Shown piece after piece: positions 9,232-20,718 of a DNA stretch of 64,000 bases; the stretch's first letter is position 1, and every line of letters begins with the position of its first letter. Made by a program: the position numbers and the translations under genes. This DNA is from Cellulomonas sp. B6 (GTDB lineage: Bacteria; Actinomycetota; Actinomycetes; Actinomycetales; Cellulomonadaceae), in assembly GCF_001462455.1 (NCBI RefSeq), contig NZ_LNTD01000072.1, positions 1 through 64,000 on the forward strand, given 5' to 3'. Under the pieces are notes generated by a model that made no database searches, was not told where the DNA came from, and saw only the letters and a list, made by a program, of their open reading frames with translations.

Positions 9232-9285
9232 GGTCGAAGACCGTCGCGGGGCTGGGCGGCGCCTTCGAGAACAAGGAGGGCACCC

Positions 9286-11526
9286 GTGGAGGGTCCCGAG
9301 ATCCAGTTCGCCGAGGCCGTGATCGACAACGGTCGCTTCGGCACCCGCACCGTCCGCTTCGAGACGGGCCGCATCGCCAAGCAGGCCGCCGGCTCCGCCG
9401 TGGCCTACCTCGACGACGACACGATGCTGCTGTCGGCCACGACGGCCGGCAAGCACCCGCGCGAGGGCTTCGACTTCTTCCCCCTGACGGTCGACGTCGA
9501 GGAGCGCCAGTACGCCGCGGGCAAGATCCCCGGCTCGTTCTTCCGTCGCGAGGGCCGCCCCTCGACCGACGCGATCCTCGCGTGCCGTCTCATCGACCGC
9601 CCGCTGCGCCCCCTGTTCGTCAAGGGCCTGCGCAACGAGGTCCAGGTCGTCGTCACGGTCCTGTCGATCAACCCCGACGACGCGTACGACGTGCTGGCGA
9701 TCAACGCCGCGTCGATCAGCACCCAGATCTCCGGCCTGCCGTTCACGGGCCCCGTCGGGGCCGTGCGCATCGCGCTGATCGACGGCCAGTGGGTCGCGTT
9801 CCCGCGCTACACCGAGCGCGAGCGGGCCACCTTCGAGATCGTCGTCGCCGGTCGCGTCGTCGAGGGCGGCGACGTCGCCATCGCGATGATCGAGGCCGAG
9901 GCGCCCGAGAAGTCGTGGGACCTCATCAAGAACGAGGGTGGCGTCGCGCCGACCGAGGCCGTCGTCGCCGAGGGCCTGGAGGCGTCGAAGCCGTTCATCA
10001 AGGCCCTGGTCGAGGCGCAGCAGCAGCTCGCCGCGCAGGCCGCCAAGGAGACGCAGACCTTCCCGACGTTCCCGGACTACCAGCCCGACGCGTTCGCCGC
10101 CGTCGAGCAGGCCGCGTCCGAGCGCCTGTCCGCCGCGCTGCAGATCGCGGGCAAGCAGGACCGCGAGAACCGCCTGGACGAGATCAAGTCCGAGGTCGCC
10201 GGCGAGCTCGCCGCGCAGTTCGAGGGTCGCGAGAAGGAGATCTCCGCCGCGTACCGCTCGCTGCAGAAGCAGCTCATCCGCCAGCGGATCCTCACCGACG
10301 GCTTCCGCATCGACGGCCGTGGCCTGCGGGACATCCGCACGCTGTCGGCCGAGGTCGAGGTGCTGCCCCGCGCGCACGGCTCGGCGCTGTTCGAGCGCGG
10401 CGAGACGCAGATCCTCGGCGTCACGACGCTGAACATGCTCCGCATGGAGCAGCAGATCGACTCGCTGTCGCCCGAGACGCGCAAGCGGTACATGCACCAC
10501 TACAACTTCCCGCCCTACTCGACCGGTGAGACCGGCCGTGTGGGCTCGCCCAAGCGCCGCGAGATCGGGCACGGCGCGCTCGCCGAGCGCGCGATCGTCC
10601 CGGTTCTGCCGGCCCGCGAGGACTTCCCCTACGCGATCCGCCAGGTCTCCGAGGCGCTGGGCTCGAACGGCTCGACCTCGATGGGTTCCGTCTGCGCCGC
10701 GACGCTGTCGCTGCTCAACGCCGGTGTCCCGCTGCGCGCGCCCGTCGCGGGCATCGCCATGGGCCTGGTGTCCGACACGGTCGACGGTGAGACCCGCTAC
10801 GCGGCGCTCACCGACATCCTGGGCGCCGAGGACGCGTTCGGCGACATGGACTTCAAGGTCGCCGGCACGCGCGAGTTCGTCACCGCGATCCAGCTCGACA
10901 CCAAGCTCGACGGCATCCCCGCCTCGGTGCTGGCCGGCGCGCTGACGCAGGCCAAGGAGGCGCGCCTCGCGATCCTCGACGTCATCGCCGAGGCGATCGA
11001 CGTCCCGGACGAGATGAGCCCGTTCGCGCCCCGCGTCATCTCGGTGAAGGTGCCGGTCGACAAGATCGGCGAGGTCATCGGCCCGAAGGGCAAGATGATC
11101 AACCAGATCCAGGAGGAGACCGGCGCCGACATCTCCATCGAGGACGACGGCACGGTCTACATCGGCGCCACCGACGGTCCGTCGGCGGAGGCCGCGCGGG
11201 CGGCGATCAACGCGATCGCCAACCCGCACATGCCCGAGGTCGGCGAGCGCTTCGTCGGCACCGTGGTCAAGACGACGACGTTCGGCGCGTTCATCTCGCT
11301 GTCCCCGGGCAAGGACGGTCTGCTGCACATCTCGCAGATCCGCAAGCTCGTGGGCGGCAAGCGCGTCGAGAACGTCGAGGACGTCGTCAAGATCGGCCAG
11401 AAGGTCCAGGTCGAGATCGGCGAGATCGACCCGCGCGGCAAGCTCTCGCTGCACGCGGTGCTCGACGAGGCCGAGGCCGGCAGCCAGGACGAGGCCGCGG
11501 ACGCGTCCGCCCCCGCCGACGTCTGA
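9286..11526 (+). CDS. pnp: Polyribonucleotide nucleotidyltransferase (PNPase)
   Basis: Phosphate-dependent 3'-5' exoribonuclease and polymerase. It has 746 residues: RNase PH domain 1, a linking alpha-helical region, RNase PH domain 2 (with [20 protein letters not shown]), a KH domain ([20 protein letters not shown]) and an S1 domain ([20 protein letters not shown]). The GTG at 9286 is chosen over the in-frame start at 9217 because AAGGAGGG (9273-9280) sits just before it and [15 protein letters not shown] is the expected N-terminus. The Streptomyces counterpart is also known as guanosine pentaphosphate synthetase (GpsI). One base separates it from the M16 peptidase gene. Confidence 0.98.
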   Translation: MEGPEIQFAEAVIDNGRFGTRTVRFETGRIAKQAAGSAVAYLDDDTMLLSATTAGKHPREGFDFFPLTVDVEERQYAAGKIPGSFFRREGRPSTDAILACRLIDRPLRPLFVKGLRNEVQVVVTVLSINPDDAYDVLAINAASISTQISGLPFTGPVGAVRIALIDGQWVAFPRYTERERATFEIVVAGRVVEGGDVAIAMIEAEAPEKSWDLIKNEGGVAPTEAVVAEGLEASKPFIKALVEAQQQLAAQAAKETQTFPTFPDYQPDAFAAVEQAASERLSAALQIAGKQDRENRLDEIKSEVAGELAAQFEGREKEISAAYRSLQKQLIRQRILTDGFRIDGRGLRDIRTLSAEVEVLPRAHGSALFERGETQILGVTTLNMLRMEQQIDSLSPETRKRYMHHYNFPPYSTGETGRVGSPKRREIGHGALAERAIVPVLPAREDFPYAIRQVSEALGSNGSTSMGSVCAATLSLLNAGVPLRAPVAGIAMGLVSDTVDGETRYAALTDILGAEDAFGDMDFKVAGTREFVTAIQLDTKLDGIPASVLAGALTQAKEARLAILDVIAEAIDVPDEMSPFAPRVISVKVPVDKIGEVIGPKGKMINQIQEETGADISIEDDGTVYIGATDGPSAEAARAAINAIANPHMPEVGERFVGTVVKTTTFGAFISLSPGKDGLLHISQIRKLVGGKRVENVEDVVKIGQKVQVEIGEIDPRGKLSLHAVLDEAEAGSQDEAADASAPADV

Positions 11527-11527
11527 C

Positions 11528-12850
11528 GTGCCGCTCTCCCTTCCGTTGGTCGCCCCCGGTTCGCCGGGGGCCGACCTCGTCGTCGGGCAGGACGGGGGCG
11601 CCGCCGTGCGGCGCACCGTCCTGCCCGGCGGCGTCCGGGTCCTCACCGAGCTCATGCCCGGGCTGCGCTCGGCCACGGTCGGCGCGTGGGTCGGCGTCGG
11701 CTCGCGCGACGAGACGTCGGGCCACTTCGGCTCGACGCACTTCCTCGAGCACCTGCTGTTCAAGGGCACCGCGCGACGCTCGGCGATGGACATCGCCGAG
11801 GCGTTCGACGCGGTGGGCGGCGAGGCCAACGCCGCCACCGGCAAGGAGCACACGTGCTACTACGCGCGCGTGCTCGACTCCGACGTGCCGATGGCCGTCG
11901 ACGTCATCGCCGACATGGTGACGTCCGCCCGGCTCGACGCCGACGAGCTCGAGACCGAGCGCGGCGTCATCCTCGAAGAGCTCGCGATGAACGACGACGA
12001 CCCGTCGGACGTCGCTCACGAGCAGTTCGCGGCCGCCGTCTTCGGCGACACGCCGCTCGGGCGTCCCATCGGGGGCACCCCGCAGACCATCCGCGACGTC
12101 CCGCGCGACGCCGTGTGGGAGCACTACCGCGAGCACTACCGCCCCGAGACCCTCGTCGTCACCGCCGCCGGGGGAGTCGACCACGACGCCCTGTGCGCGC
12201 AGGTCGAGGCAGCTCTCGCGGCCGGCGGCTGGCCGCTCGACCCCGCGGCCACGCCGCGCGCACGCCGCGCCGCCGGCGCCGCCGTGCCGCCCGCGGCGCT
12301 CGAGCTGACGATCCGCCGCTCGACCGAGCAGGCCAACGTGATCGTCGGCGGCCCCTGCCTGACCTCGACCGACCCGCGCCGGTTCGTGCTCTCGGTGCTC
12401 AGCGCGGCCCTCGGCGGCGGCATGTCGTCGCGGCTGTTCCAGGAGATCCGCGAGAAGCGCGGCCTGGCGTACTCGACGTACTCGTTCGCGACCGGCCACG
12501 CCGAGACGGGCCTGTTCGGCCTCTACGCGGGCTGCACGCCCGCCCGCGTCGACGAGGTGACCGCGCTCATGGTCGCCGAGCTCGAGCGCATGGCCGACGC
12601 ACCCATGGGTGCCGCGGAGCTCGCGCGCAGCATCGGCCAGCTCTGCGGCGGGCTCGTGCTCGGCATGGAGGACACGGGCTCGCGCATGAGCCGGCTCGGC
12701 AAGGCGGAGCTGGTGCACGGTGAGCTTCTCGACGTCGACGAGTCGCTGGAACGCGTGCGCGCCGTGACGGCGGCACAGGTGCAGGAGCTCGCGGCCGAGC
12801 TCGCGGCCGCGCCGCGCAGCGTCGTGCGTGTGGGCCCGTTCGGCGCCTGA
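11528..12850 (+). CDS. M16 family zinc metallopeptidase
   Basis: Insulinase/mitochondrial-processing-peptidase-like protease of 440 residues. The inverted zinc motif HxxEH is seen as HFLEH (His71, Glu74, His75), with a downstream Glu in ETERGVILEELAMNDDDP. The catalytic N-half is followed by the structural M16_C half (ending ...SVVRVGPFGA). No signal peptide is visible, so it is probably cytoplasmic. The start lies 1 nt after the pnp stop, so it is co-transcribed with pnp, as in many actinobacteria. The substrate is unknown. Confidence 0.92.
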   Translation: MPLSLPLVAPGSPGADLVVGQDGGAAVRRTVLPGGVRVLTELMPGLRSATVGAWVGVGSRDETSGHFGSTHFLEHLLFKGTARRSAMDIAEAFDAVGGEANAATGKEHTCYYARVLDSDVPMAVDVIADMVTSARLDADELETERGVILEELAMNDDDPSDVAHEQFAAAVFGDTPLGRPIGGTPQTIRDVPRDAVWEHYREHYRPETLVVTAAGGVDHDALCAQVEAALAAGGWPLDPAATPRARRAAGAAVPPAALELTIRRSTEQANVIVGGPCLTSTDPRRFVLSVLSAALGGGMSSRLFQEIREKRGLAYSTYSFATGHAETGLFGLYAGCTPARVDEVTALMVAELERMADAPMGAAELARSIGQLCGGLVLGMEDTGSRMSRLGKAELVHGELLDVDESLERVRAVTAAQVQELAAELAAAPRSVVRVGPFGA

Positions 12851-12916
12851 CCTCGTCCGTCCGCGCCGGCCCTCGGGATGGCCCCCGGGACGGCTCCCGG
12901 CGTCCGCCGCGCGCGG

Positions 12917-12922
12917 CATGAT
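12917..12922 (+). promoter_or_regulatory. -10 of a leaderless promoter (AraC-type gene)
   Basis: CATGAT is followed by 6 nt and then the ATG at 12929, the spacing expected when transcription begins at the start codon. The hexamer fits nAnnnT. Confidence 0.5.
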
Positions 12923-12928
12923 GGGGGC

Positions 12929-15085
<2,157 letters not shown>

Positions 15086-15142
15086 CGGGCCTGCGGCGTC
15101 GTCGCGCGTGCTCGCGGCCGGCCCTCGTGCGGGCCGTGAGGG

Positions 15143-15697
15143 TCAGATGCCCGCGTACCAGCGCCGTTCGAGGACGACGTGCGCCTCCTCGTCGGGCCCG
15201 GGGCCGGTCGCGAGCCGACGCGTCAGACCATCGGGGCCGAGGCCCGCGCCCTCGAGGAACTGCTCGCGCGCGGCGTCGCCCTCGATGACCCAGGTCTGCA
15301 CCTGGTCCGCGCCGTCGGCGCGCAGCAGGTCGACCGCTGCGGCCAGCAGCCGCGAGCCGTGGCCGCCGCGCTGCGCCTGCGGGTCGACCTCGAGCGCGAG
15401 CACGACGCCCGCCGGCGCGTCGGTCGGGTCGGGCGCCGGGATCGGGGCGACGGACGCGAACCCGACGAGGTGCGGCCCGTCGCACGCGACGAGCACGTGG
15501 TACCCGGGGCCGGGGGGAGCGGTGACGGCCAGCGCCCACTGCGCGACGAACGCGTCCTCGTCGAGCGAGCCGAGCACGACCTCGCCGAGCACGTCGGCGT
15601 GCGCGGTGCGCCACGCGGCCAGCTGGATGTGCGCGATGCGCGTCTCGTCGCCGGGGACGGCGGGGCGCACGGACACGTCGGCGGTGGGGGGCAGCAC
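15143..15697 (-). CDS. GNAT family N-acetyltransferase
   Basis: 184 residues. The GNAT fold is recognised from the N-terminal VRPAVPGDETRIAHIQLAAW and the acetyl-CoA-binding segment ALEVDPQAQRGGHGSRLLAA (Q/RxxGxG/A type). The acceptor substrate cannot be told. The GTG start lies 6 nt after TAGGCT on the minus strand, so it is probably leaderless. It is convergent with the dapB operon, 57 bp away. Confidence 0.85.
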   Translation of the reverse strand: MLPPTADVSVRPAVPGDETRIAHIQLAAWRTAHADVLGEVVLGSLDEDAFVAQWALAVTAPPGPGYHVLVACDGPHLVGFASVAPIPAPDPTDAPAGVVLALEVDPQAQRGGHGSRLLAAAVDLLRADGADQVQTWVIEGDAAREQFLEGAGLGPDGLTRRLATGPGPDEEAHVVLERRWYAGI

Positions 15698-15703
15698 CGG
15701 GCG

Positions 15704-15709
15704 AGCCTA
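15704..15709 (-). promoter_or_regulatory. -10 of a leaderless promoter (GNAT gene)
   Basis: On the minus strand TAGGCT is followed by 6 nt and the GTG at 15697. Confidence 0.65.
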
Positions 15710-15721
15710 ACCCGCGGGCCG

Positions 15722-16036
15722 TCAGGGCAGGCCGAGCAGCCGCAGACCGGCGGCGGTCGCGGCGGCCAGCAGCACGACCACGACGAACGGCGCGCGCAGC
15801 GCCAGGGCGACGGCCGCGACGACGAGCGCGGGCAGCCGTGCGTCCAGCGTGAGCCGGCCGCCGGACGTGGCGGTCTGCACGGCGACGAGCGCCGCCAGCA
15901 GCGCGACGGTCACGAGCGCGGCGACCCGCGCGACGCGCGGCTGCGCGAGCCAGTGCTCGGGCAGCAGGTGGCCCGCGAGCTTGATGGCCAGGCACGCCGC
16001 GCCCGCCAGCAGCACGGCCACCCAGAGCCCGCTCAC
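15722..16036 (-). CDS. azlD: AzlD-type branched-chain amino-acid export subunit
   Basis: 104 residues, almost all hydrophobic, with about four membrane segments. It has the AzlD family pattern: an N-terminal WVAVLLAGAACLAIKLAGH helix and a C-terminal LPALVVAAVALALRAPFVVVV region. It forms the small partner of AzlC in a branched-chain amino-acid exporter. The GTG start overlaps the azlC stop by 4 bp (GTGA), so the two are made as a pair. Confidence 0.88.
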   Translation of the reverse strand: MSGLWVAVLLAGAACLAIKLAGHLLPEHWLAQPRVARVAALVTVALLAALVAVQTATSGGRLTLDARLPALVVAAVALALRAPFVVVVLLAAATAAGLRLLGLP

Positions 16037-16737
16037 GCGACACCGTCCGGGGCCGGTCCCGGGGGCCGGGGACCGGTGCTGACGAGGCCGACGACGACCG
16101 CGACGAGCGCGGCGAGGAGCACGGGCACGCCGGCCGGCAGCACGGGCGTCGTCGCGAGGGCGACGACCACGGCGGCGAGCGCCACGAGCTGCGCGGTGCG
16201 CCCCGCGAGCCGCGGCCACACGAGGGCGAGGAACGCGGCGGCGGCCGCGGCGTCGAGGCCGTACGCGCGGGGATCGCCCAGCCGGTCGCCGGCGAGCGCG
16301 CCCACCAGCGTGAACAGGCCCCACAGCACGTAGATCCCGGCGCCCGTCCACCAGAAGCCGACGCGGGCGGCCCGCCGGTCCGGCTGCGCGGTGGCCACCG
16401 CCGTCGACTCGTCGATCGTCAGGTGGGCGCCGGCCAGGCGCCAGCGCCGGGGCAGCGCGAGCAGCGGCGCGAGCTGTGCGCCGTACAGCCCGTTGCGCGC
16501 GCCCAGCAGCGCGGCCGACGCGATCGCGGCACCCGCCGCCCCGCCGCCGCCGGCGACGCCGATGAACGCGAACTGCGACCCGCCCGAGAACATCAGCAGG
16601 CTCAGCGCCATGGTCTGCGCGACGTCCAGCCCTGCCGCCACCGACAGCGCGCCGAACGACACGCCGTACAGCCCCGTGGCGACGGACACCGAGATCGCCT
16701 GCCGCCGCGCGGCGGTCACGGGGTCGTGCGGTGTCAC
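16033..16737 (-). CDS. azlC: AzlC-type branched-chain amino-acid exporter
   Basis: 234 residues with several membrane helices. The AzlC signature is GVSFGALSVAAGLDVAQTMA followed by SLLMFSGGSQFAFIGV. With AzlD it exports branched-chain amino acids or their analogues (family knowledge). The GTG at 16737 is chosen because GACAGT lies 6 nt upstream, the leaderless pattern seen elsewhere; a start 18 nt further up (16755) is also open. Confidence 0.88.
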   Translation of the reverse strand: MTPHDPVTAARRQAISVSVATGLYGVSFGALSVAAGLDVAQTMALSLLMFSGGSQFAFIGVAGGGGAAGAAIASAALLGARNGLYGAQLAPLLALPRRWRLAGAHLTIDESTAVATAQPDRRAARVGFWWTGAGIYVLWGLFTLVGALAGDRLGDPRAYGLDAAAAAAFLALVWPRLAGRTAQLVALAAVVVALATTPVLPAGVPVLLAALVAVVVGLVSTGPRPPGPAPDGVA

Positions 16738-16743
16738 GCGGTC

Positions 16744-16749
16744 ACTGTC
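16744..16749 (-). promoter_or_regulatory. -10 of a leaderless promoter (azlCD)
   Basis: On the minus strand GACAGT is followed by 6 nt and the GTG at 16737. It fits nAnnnT but lacks the T at position 1. Confidence 0.4.
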
Positions 16750-16824
16750 GCACACGCCGCCGGGCCGCCCCGGTGCGCGTCCACGGGGGCCGTCGTCGTG
16801 GCGTCGCCCGGGCCGCGACGCGCG

Positions 16825-18294
16825 TCACAGCGCGACGTACACGGGCTCCAGGTACTCCTCGAGCCCGGCCTCGCCGCCCTCGCGGCCCAGGCCCGAGGTC
16901 TTGACGCCCCCGAACGGCGCGGTAGCGTCGGACACCATGCCCCGGTTGATCCCGACCATGCCGGCCTCGAGCTCCTCGGCCAGGCGCATCGCCCGTGCGA
17001 CGTCGCGCGTGTAGGCGTAGGCCACGAGCCCGAACGGCGTGCCGTTGGCCAGGCGCAGCGCCTCGTCCTCGTCGTCGAACGACACGACGGGCGCGACGGG
17101 CCCGAACGTCTCCTCGGTGACGACGCGCGCGTCGGGCGCGACGCCGGACAGCACGGTCGGCGCGTAGAAGTACCCGCTGCGGCGCAGCGGGTCGCCGCCC
17201 GTGCGCACGGTCGCACCGCCGTCGGCGGCCTCGGCGACGACGTCGGCGACCCGCTCGACCGCCGCGCGCTCGATCAGCGGGCCCACGGTCACGCCCGGCT
17301 CGGTGCCGTGCCCCACGACGAGGGCGTCGAAGGCGGCCGTGAGCCGGGCCGTGAACTCCTGCGCGACCGACGCGTGCACGAGGAACCGGTTGGCGGCCAC
17401 GCAGGTCTGCCCGCTGTTGCGCATCTTGGCCTGCACGGCGCCCTCCACCGCGGCGTCGAGGTCGGCGTCGGCGAACACCAGGAACGGCGCGTTGCCGCCG
17501 AGCTCCATCGACGTGCGCAGGACGTGCGGCGCGGCGGCGGCCAGCAGCGTCGCCCCGACCTGCGTCGAGCCGGTGAACGAGAGCTTGCGCAGCCGCGGGT
17601 CGGCGAGCAGCGGCTCGCTGACGCGGCGCGCCGACGACGAGGGCACGACGTTGAGCACGCCCGCGGGCAGGTCGCGCGCCTCGAGCTCGGCGCGGATCAG
17701 CTCGGCGACGTACGCGGTGGTCAGGGGCGTGAGCTGCGCGGGCTTGACGACGCACGTGCACCCGGCGGCGAGCGCCGGCGCGACCTTGCGTGCGATCATC
17801 GCGACGGGGAAGTTCCAGGGCGCGATGAGCAGCGCGGGGCCGACGGGGCGTCGCAGCACGAGCTGGTGGTGCGTGCCGGCGGGGGCGCGGCGCGCGAGCC
17901 CGTCGACGCGCACGGCCTGCTCGCCGTACCAGCGGACGTAGTCCGCGGCGTACGCGACCTCGGCGCGCGACTCGGCCAGCGGCTTGCCGCCCTCGGCCGT
18001 CACGAGCGCCGCGACGTCCTCGGCGCGTGCCGTGAGGACGTCGAACACGGCGCGCAGCAGGTCGGCGCGCTCGCGGGGCGAGGTGCGGCGCCACGGCTCG
18101 GCGGCCTTGACCGCGGCGTCGAGCGCCTCGCGGGCGTCCTGCTCGTCGCCGTCGGCCACCTCGAACAGCGTGGTGGCCGTGCCCGGGTCCTCGACCGCGA
18201 ACGTCGCGCCCGACCGGGCGGGGCGCCACCGGCCGCCCACGAGCAGACCGGTGGGCAGGTGCGCGGCGACGGCCGGCGGCAGCGACGTGCTCAT
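16825..18294 (-). CDS. gabD: Aldehyde dehydrogenase, probably succinate-semialdehyde dehydrogenase
   Basis: NAD(P)+-dependent oxidation of an aldehyde, probably succinate semialdehyde to succinate. It has 489 residues. [20 protein letters not shown] (cofactor site), ELGGNAPF (general base Glu) and [12 protein letters not shown] (nucleophile Cys) are typical of GabD-type enzymes, and it ends with the oligomerisation tail [13 protein letters not shown]. The ATG at 18294 is chosen over 18303 because GAGG has workable spacing and the protein then starts MSTSLPP. It is divergent from thyA. Substrate specificity is inferred, with no gab partner genes nearby. Confidence 0.85.
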   Translation of the reverse strand: MSTSLPPAVAAHLPTGLLVGGRWRPARSGATFAVEDPGTATTLFEVADGDEQDAREALDAAVKAAEPWRRTSPRERADLLRAVFDVLTARAEDVAALVTAEGGKPLAESRAEVAYAADYVRWYGEQAVRVDGLARRAPAGTHHQLVLRRPVGPALLIAPWNFPVAMIARKVAPALAAGCTCVVKPAQLTPLTTAYVAELIRAELEARDLPAGVLNVVPSSSARRVSEPLLADPRLRKLSFTGSTQVGATLLAAAAPHVLRTSMELGGNAPFLVFADADLDAAVEGAVQAKMRNSGQTCVAANRFLVHASVAQEFTARLTAAFDALVVGHGTEPGVTVGPLIERAAVERVADVVAEAADGGATVRTGGDPLRRSGYFYAPTVLSGVAPDARVVTEETFGPVAPVVSFDDEDEALRLANGTPFGLVAYAYTRDVARAMRLAEELEAGMVGINRGMVSDATAPFGGVKTSGLGREGGEAGLEEYLEPVYVAL

Positions 18295-18365
18295 GCCCGC
18301 CATCCTCGTCGCGCCCGCGGCGGGCCGCACCCCCGCCGACCGTCCGAGGGTGCGACCATGACGTC

Positions 18366-19202
18366 ATGGCCGACCTCGCCGCCGCGCACGACGCGCGCCC
18401 GACCACCGTGCCCACGCCCTACGAGGACCTGCTGCGCCACGTCCTGACCACGGGCACCCCCAAGGCAGACCGCACGGGCACGGGCACGCGCTCGGTGTTC
18501 GGGCACCAGATGCGGTTCGACCTGAGCGCCGGGTTCCCGCTCGTGACGACCAAGCGCGTGTTCTTCCGCGGTGTGGCCGAGGAGCTGTTCTGGTTCCTGC
18601 GCGGCGAGTCGAACATCGCCTCGCTCGTCGCCAAGGACGTGCACATCTGGGACGAGTGGGCCGACGCCGACGGCGAGCTCGGGCCCGTGTACGGCGTGCA
18701 GTGGCGGTCGTGGCCGACGCCCGACGGCGGGCACGTCGACCAGCTCACGAAGCTCCTGGGCGACCTGCGCGCGAACCCGGACTCGCGCCGTCACGTCGTC
18801 TCCGCGTGGAACGTCGCGGCGCTCGACGACATGGCGCTCGTGCCGTGCCACGCGTTCTTCCAGTTCTACGTCGCGGACGGTCGGCTCTCGTGCCAGCTGT
18901 ACCAGCGCTCGGCGGACCTGTTCCTCGGCGTGCCGTTCAACATCGCGTCGTACGCGCTGCTCACCCACATGGTCGCGCAGCAGGTCGACCTCGAGGTCGG
19001 CGACCTGGTGTGGACCGGCGGCGACTGCCACGTCTACGACAACCACGTCGAGCAGGTGCGCGAGCAGCTCACGCGCGAGGCGTACCCGGCGCCGCAGCTG
19101 CGCCTGCGTCGCGCGGCGTCGCTGTTCGACTACACGTGGGACGACGTCGAGGTGGTCGGCTACCGGCACCACCCGGCCATCGCGGCGCCCGTGGCGGTCT
19201 GA
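18366..19202 (+). CDS. thyA: Thymidylate synthase (ThyA type)
   Basis: Methylates dUMP to dTMP using methylene-tetrahydrofolate and releases dihydrofolate. It has 278 residues, slightly longer than E. coli ThyA because of a ~14-residue N-terminal extension. The active-site Cys is in [13 protein letters not shown], and the [24 protein letters not shown] and GDCHVYDNH motifs are intact. The gene lies 2 bp before dfrA, which recycles the dihydrofolate product. A weak GACCAT hexamer lies 6 nt before the ATG. Confidence 0.98.
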   Translation: MADLAAAHDARPTTVPTPYEDLLRHVLTTGTPKADRTGTGTRSVFGHQMRFDLSAGFPLVTTKRVFFRGVAEELFWFLRGESNIASLVAKDVHIWDEWADADGELGPVYGVQWRSWPTPDGGHVDQLTKLLGDLRANPDSRRHVVSAWNVAALDDMALVPCHAFFQFYVADGRLSCQLYQRSADLFLGVPFNIASYALLTHMVAQQVDLEVGDLVWTGGDCHVYDNHVEQVREQLTREAYPAPQLRLRRAASLFDYTWDDVEVVGYRHHPAIAAPVAV

Positions 19203-19204
19203 GC

Positions 19205-19687
19205 GTGATCGGACTGGTCTGGGCGCAGACGCCCGCCGGGGTGATCGGCGACGCCGGGGCCATCCCGTGGCACGTCCCGGAGGACATGGCGCACTTCCGC
19301 GAGGTCACGGCGGGCGGCACGGTCGTCATGGGGCGTGCGACGTGGCAGTCGCTGCCGGAGCGCTTCCGCCCGCTGCCGGGACGGCGCAACGTCGTGCTCT
19401 CGCGCGACGACGCGTTCGACGCTCCCGGGGCCGAGGTCGTGGCCGGGCTGGACGTCGCGCTGGCCGCCGCGCCCGACGTCTGGGTGATCGGCGGGGGAGC
19501 GGTGTACGCCGCCGCGATCGACCGCGCCGACGTGCTGGAGGTGACGGTCGTCGACCTCGACGTGCCGGGCGACACCGTCGCTCCGGCGGTCGGACCCGGC
19601 TGGCGCCGCGTCTCCGGCGGCCCCGACGCGCCGTGGCTCGTGTCGCGCACGGGGACGCGGTACCGCTTCGACACGTGGCGCCGCTGA
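19205..19687 (+). CDS. dfrA: Dihydrofolate reductase
   Basis: Reduces dihydrofolate to tetrahydrofolate with NADPH. At 160 residues it is the normal length. The start IGLVWAQTPAGVIGDAGAIPWHVPED, the VMGRATWQSLP NADPH loop and the WVIGGGAVYAAAI motif are all canonical. The GTG at 19205 starts 2 nt after thyA, so they form a thyA-dfrA operon. A modest hairpin (CGTGCC at 19695-19700 with GGCACG at 19712-19717) follows and may end it. Confidence 0.97.
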   Translation: MIGLVWAQTPAGVIGDAGAIPWHVPEDMAHFREVTAGGTVVMGRATWQSLPERFRPLPGRRNVVLSRDDAFDAPGAEVVAGLDVALAAAPDVWVIGGGAVYAAAIDRADVLEVTVVDLDVPGDTVAPAVGPGWRRVSGGPDAPWLVSRTGTRYRFDTWRR

Positions 19688-19739
19688 GCACGGGCGTGCC
19701 ACCGTCGGGACGGCACGGCGCGGGGCCGTCGTCGGGCGG

Positions 19740-19745
19740 TACCGT
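19740..19745 (+). promoter_or_regulatory. -10 of the leaderless dapA promoter
   Basis: TACCGT is followed by 6 nt and the ATG at 19752. This spacing favours that ATG over the in-frame GTG at 19746. Confidence 0.65.
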
Positions 19746-19751
19746 GTGCGC

Positions 19752-20681
19752 ATGCCTGCCGTGACGTCCGCCACCCACCCGTTCGGGTCGCTGCTGTCGG
19801 CGATGGTCACCCCGATGACCCCCGACGGCACGATCGACCTCGAGGCGACGGTCCGGCTCGCGAAGCACCTGGTCGACGCGGGGCACGACGGGCTCGTCCT
19901 CAACGGCACCACCGGCGAGGCGTCCACGACCCACTCGCCCGAGAAGGAGGCGGTCGTCGCGGCCGTCGTCGAGGCGGTCGGCGACCGTGCCTACGTCGTC
20001 GCGGGCGCCGGCTCCAACGACACCGCCCACGCGGTCCGCATGGCCGAGCAGGCCGCGGCCGCCGGTGCGCACGGCCTGCTCGTGGTCACCCCGTACTACT
20101 CGCGCCCCTCGCAGGAGGGCGTCGCGCGGCACGTCACGGCGATCGCCGACTCGACCGACCTGCCCGTCATGCTCTACGACGTGCCCGGCCGCGCGGTCGT
20201 CCGCCTCGCCCCGGCCACGATCGACCGCCTCGCGGAGCACGAGCGCGTCGTCGCGGTCAAGGACGCCTCGGGCGACGTCGTGGAGGCCGCGCGCGCGATC
20301 ACGCGCACCGGCCTGGCCTGGTACGGCGGCGACGACGCGCTCGCGCTCGCGTTCCTCGCGCACGGCGCCGTCGGGCTCGTGGGCGTCACGACGCAGGTCG
20401 CGCCCGAGGTGTTCGCGCGACTCTTCGCCGCGTGGCACGCGGGCGACGTCTCCGGCGCGCTGGACGTGTACCGATCGATCCTCCCGGCCGTCACGGCCGT
20501 CAACGGCGCGGGCTTCCAGGCCTCCGCCGCCAAGGCCGCGCTCGTCGAGCTCGGCGTCCTCAGCGGTCGCGCCATGCGGCTGCCCCTCGTCCCCTTCACC
20601 GACGACGAGGCCGCGCACGTGCGCGCCGGTCTGGCGGCCAGCGGTCTGCTCGACGTCGTCGCGGGTGCCGACCGCGCGTGA
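19752..20681 (+). CDS. dapA: 4-hydroxy-tetrahydrodipicolinate synthase
   Basis: Condenses pyruvate with aspartate semialdehyde, the first committed step of the diaminopimelate pathway. It has 309 residues in a TIM barrel. The family motif GLVLNGTTGEASTT, the Tyr in VTPYYSRPSQEG and the Schiff-base Lys in VVAVKDASGD are all present. The ATG start is set by the leaderless -10. RNase J follows 37 bp downstream, an order conserved in actinobacteria. Confidence 0.97.
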   Translation: MPAVTSATHPFGSLLSAMVTPMTPDGTIDLEATVRLAKHLVDAGHDGLVLNGTTGEASTTHSPEKEAVVAAVVEAVGDRAYVVAGAGSNDTAHAVRMAEQAAAAGAHGLLVVTPYYSRPSQEGVARHVTAIADSTDLPVMLYDVPGRAVVRLAPATIDRLAEHERVVAVKDASGDVVEAARAITRTGLAWYGGDDALALAFLAHGAVGLVGVTTQVAPEVFARLFAAWHAGDVSGALDVYRSILPAVTAVNGAGFQASAAKAALVELGVLSGRAMRLPLVPFTDDEAAHVRAGLAASGLLDVVAGADRA

Positions 20682-20718
20682 TGCACGGGTCGGCTCCCAC
20701 CGATCACCCAGGAGATCC

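Noticed and set aside
9043-11853. A 936-codon minus-strand frame opposite pnp
   Set aside because: Shadow of pnp; Arg/Asp/Leu-rich with no domain.
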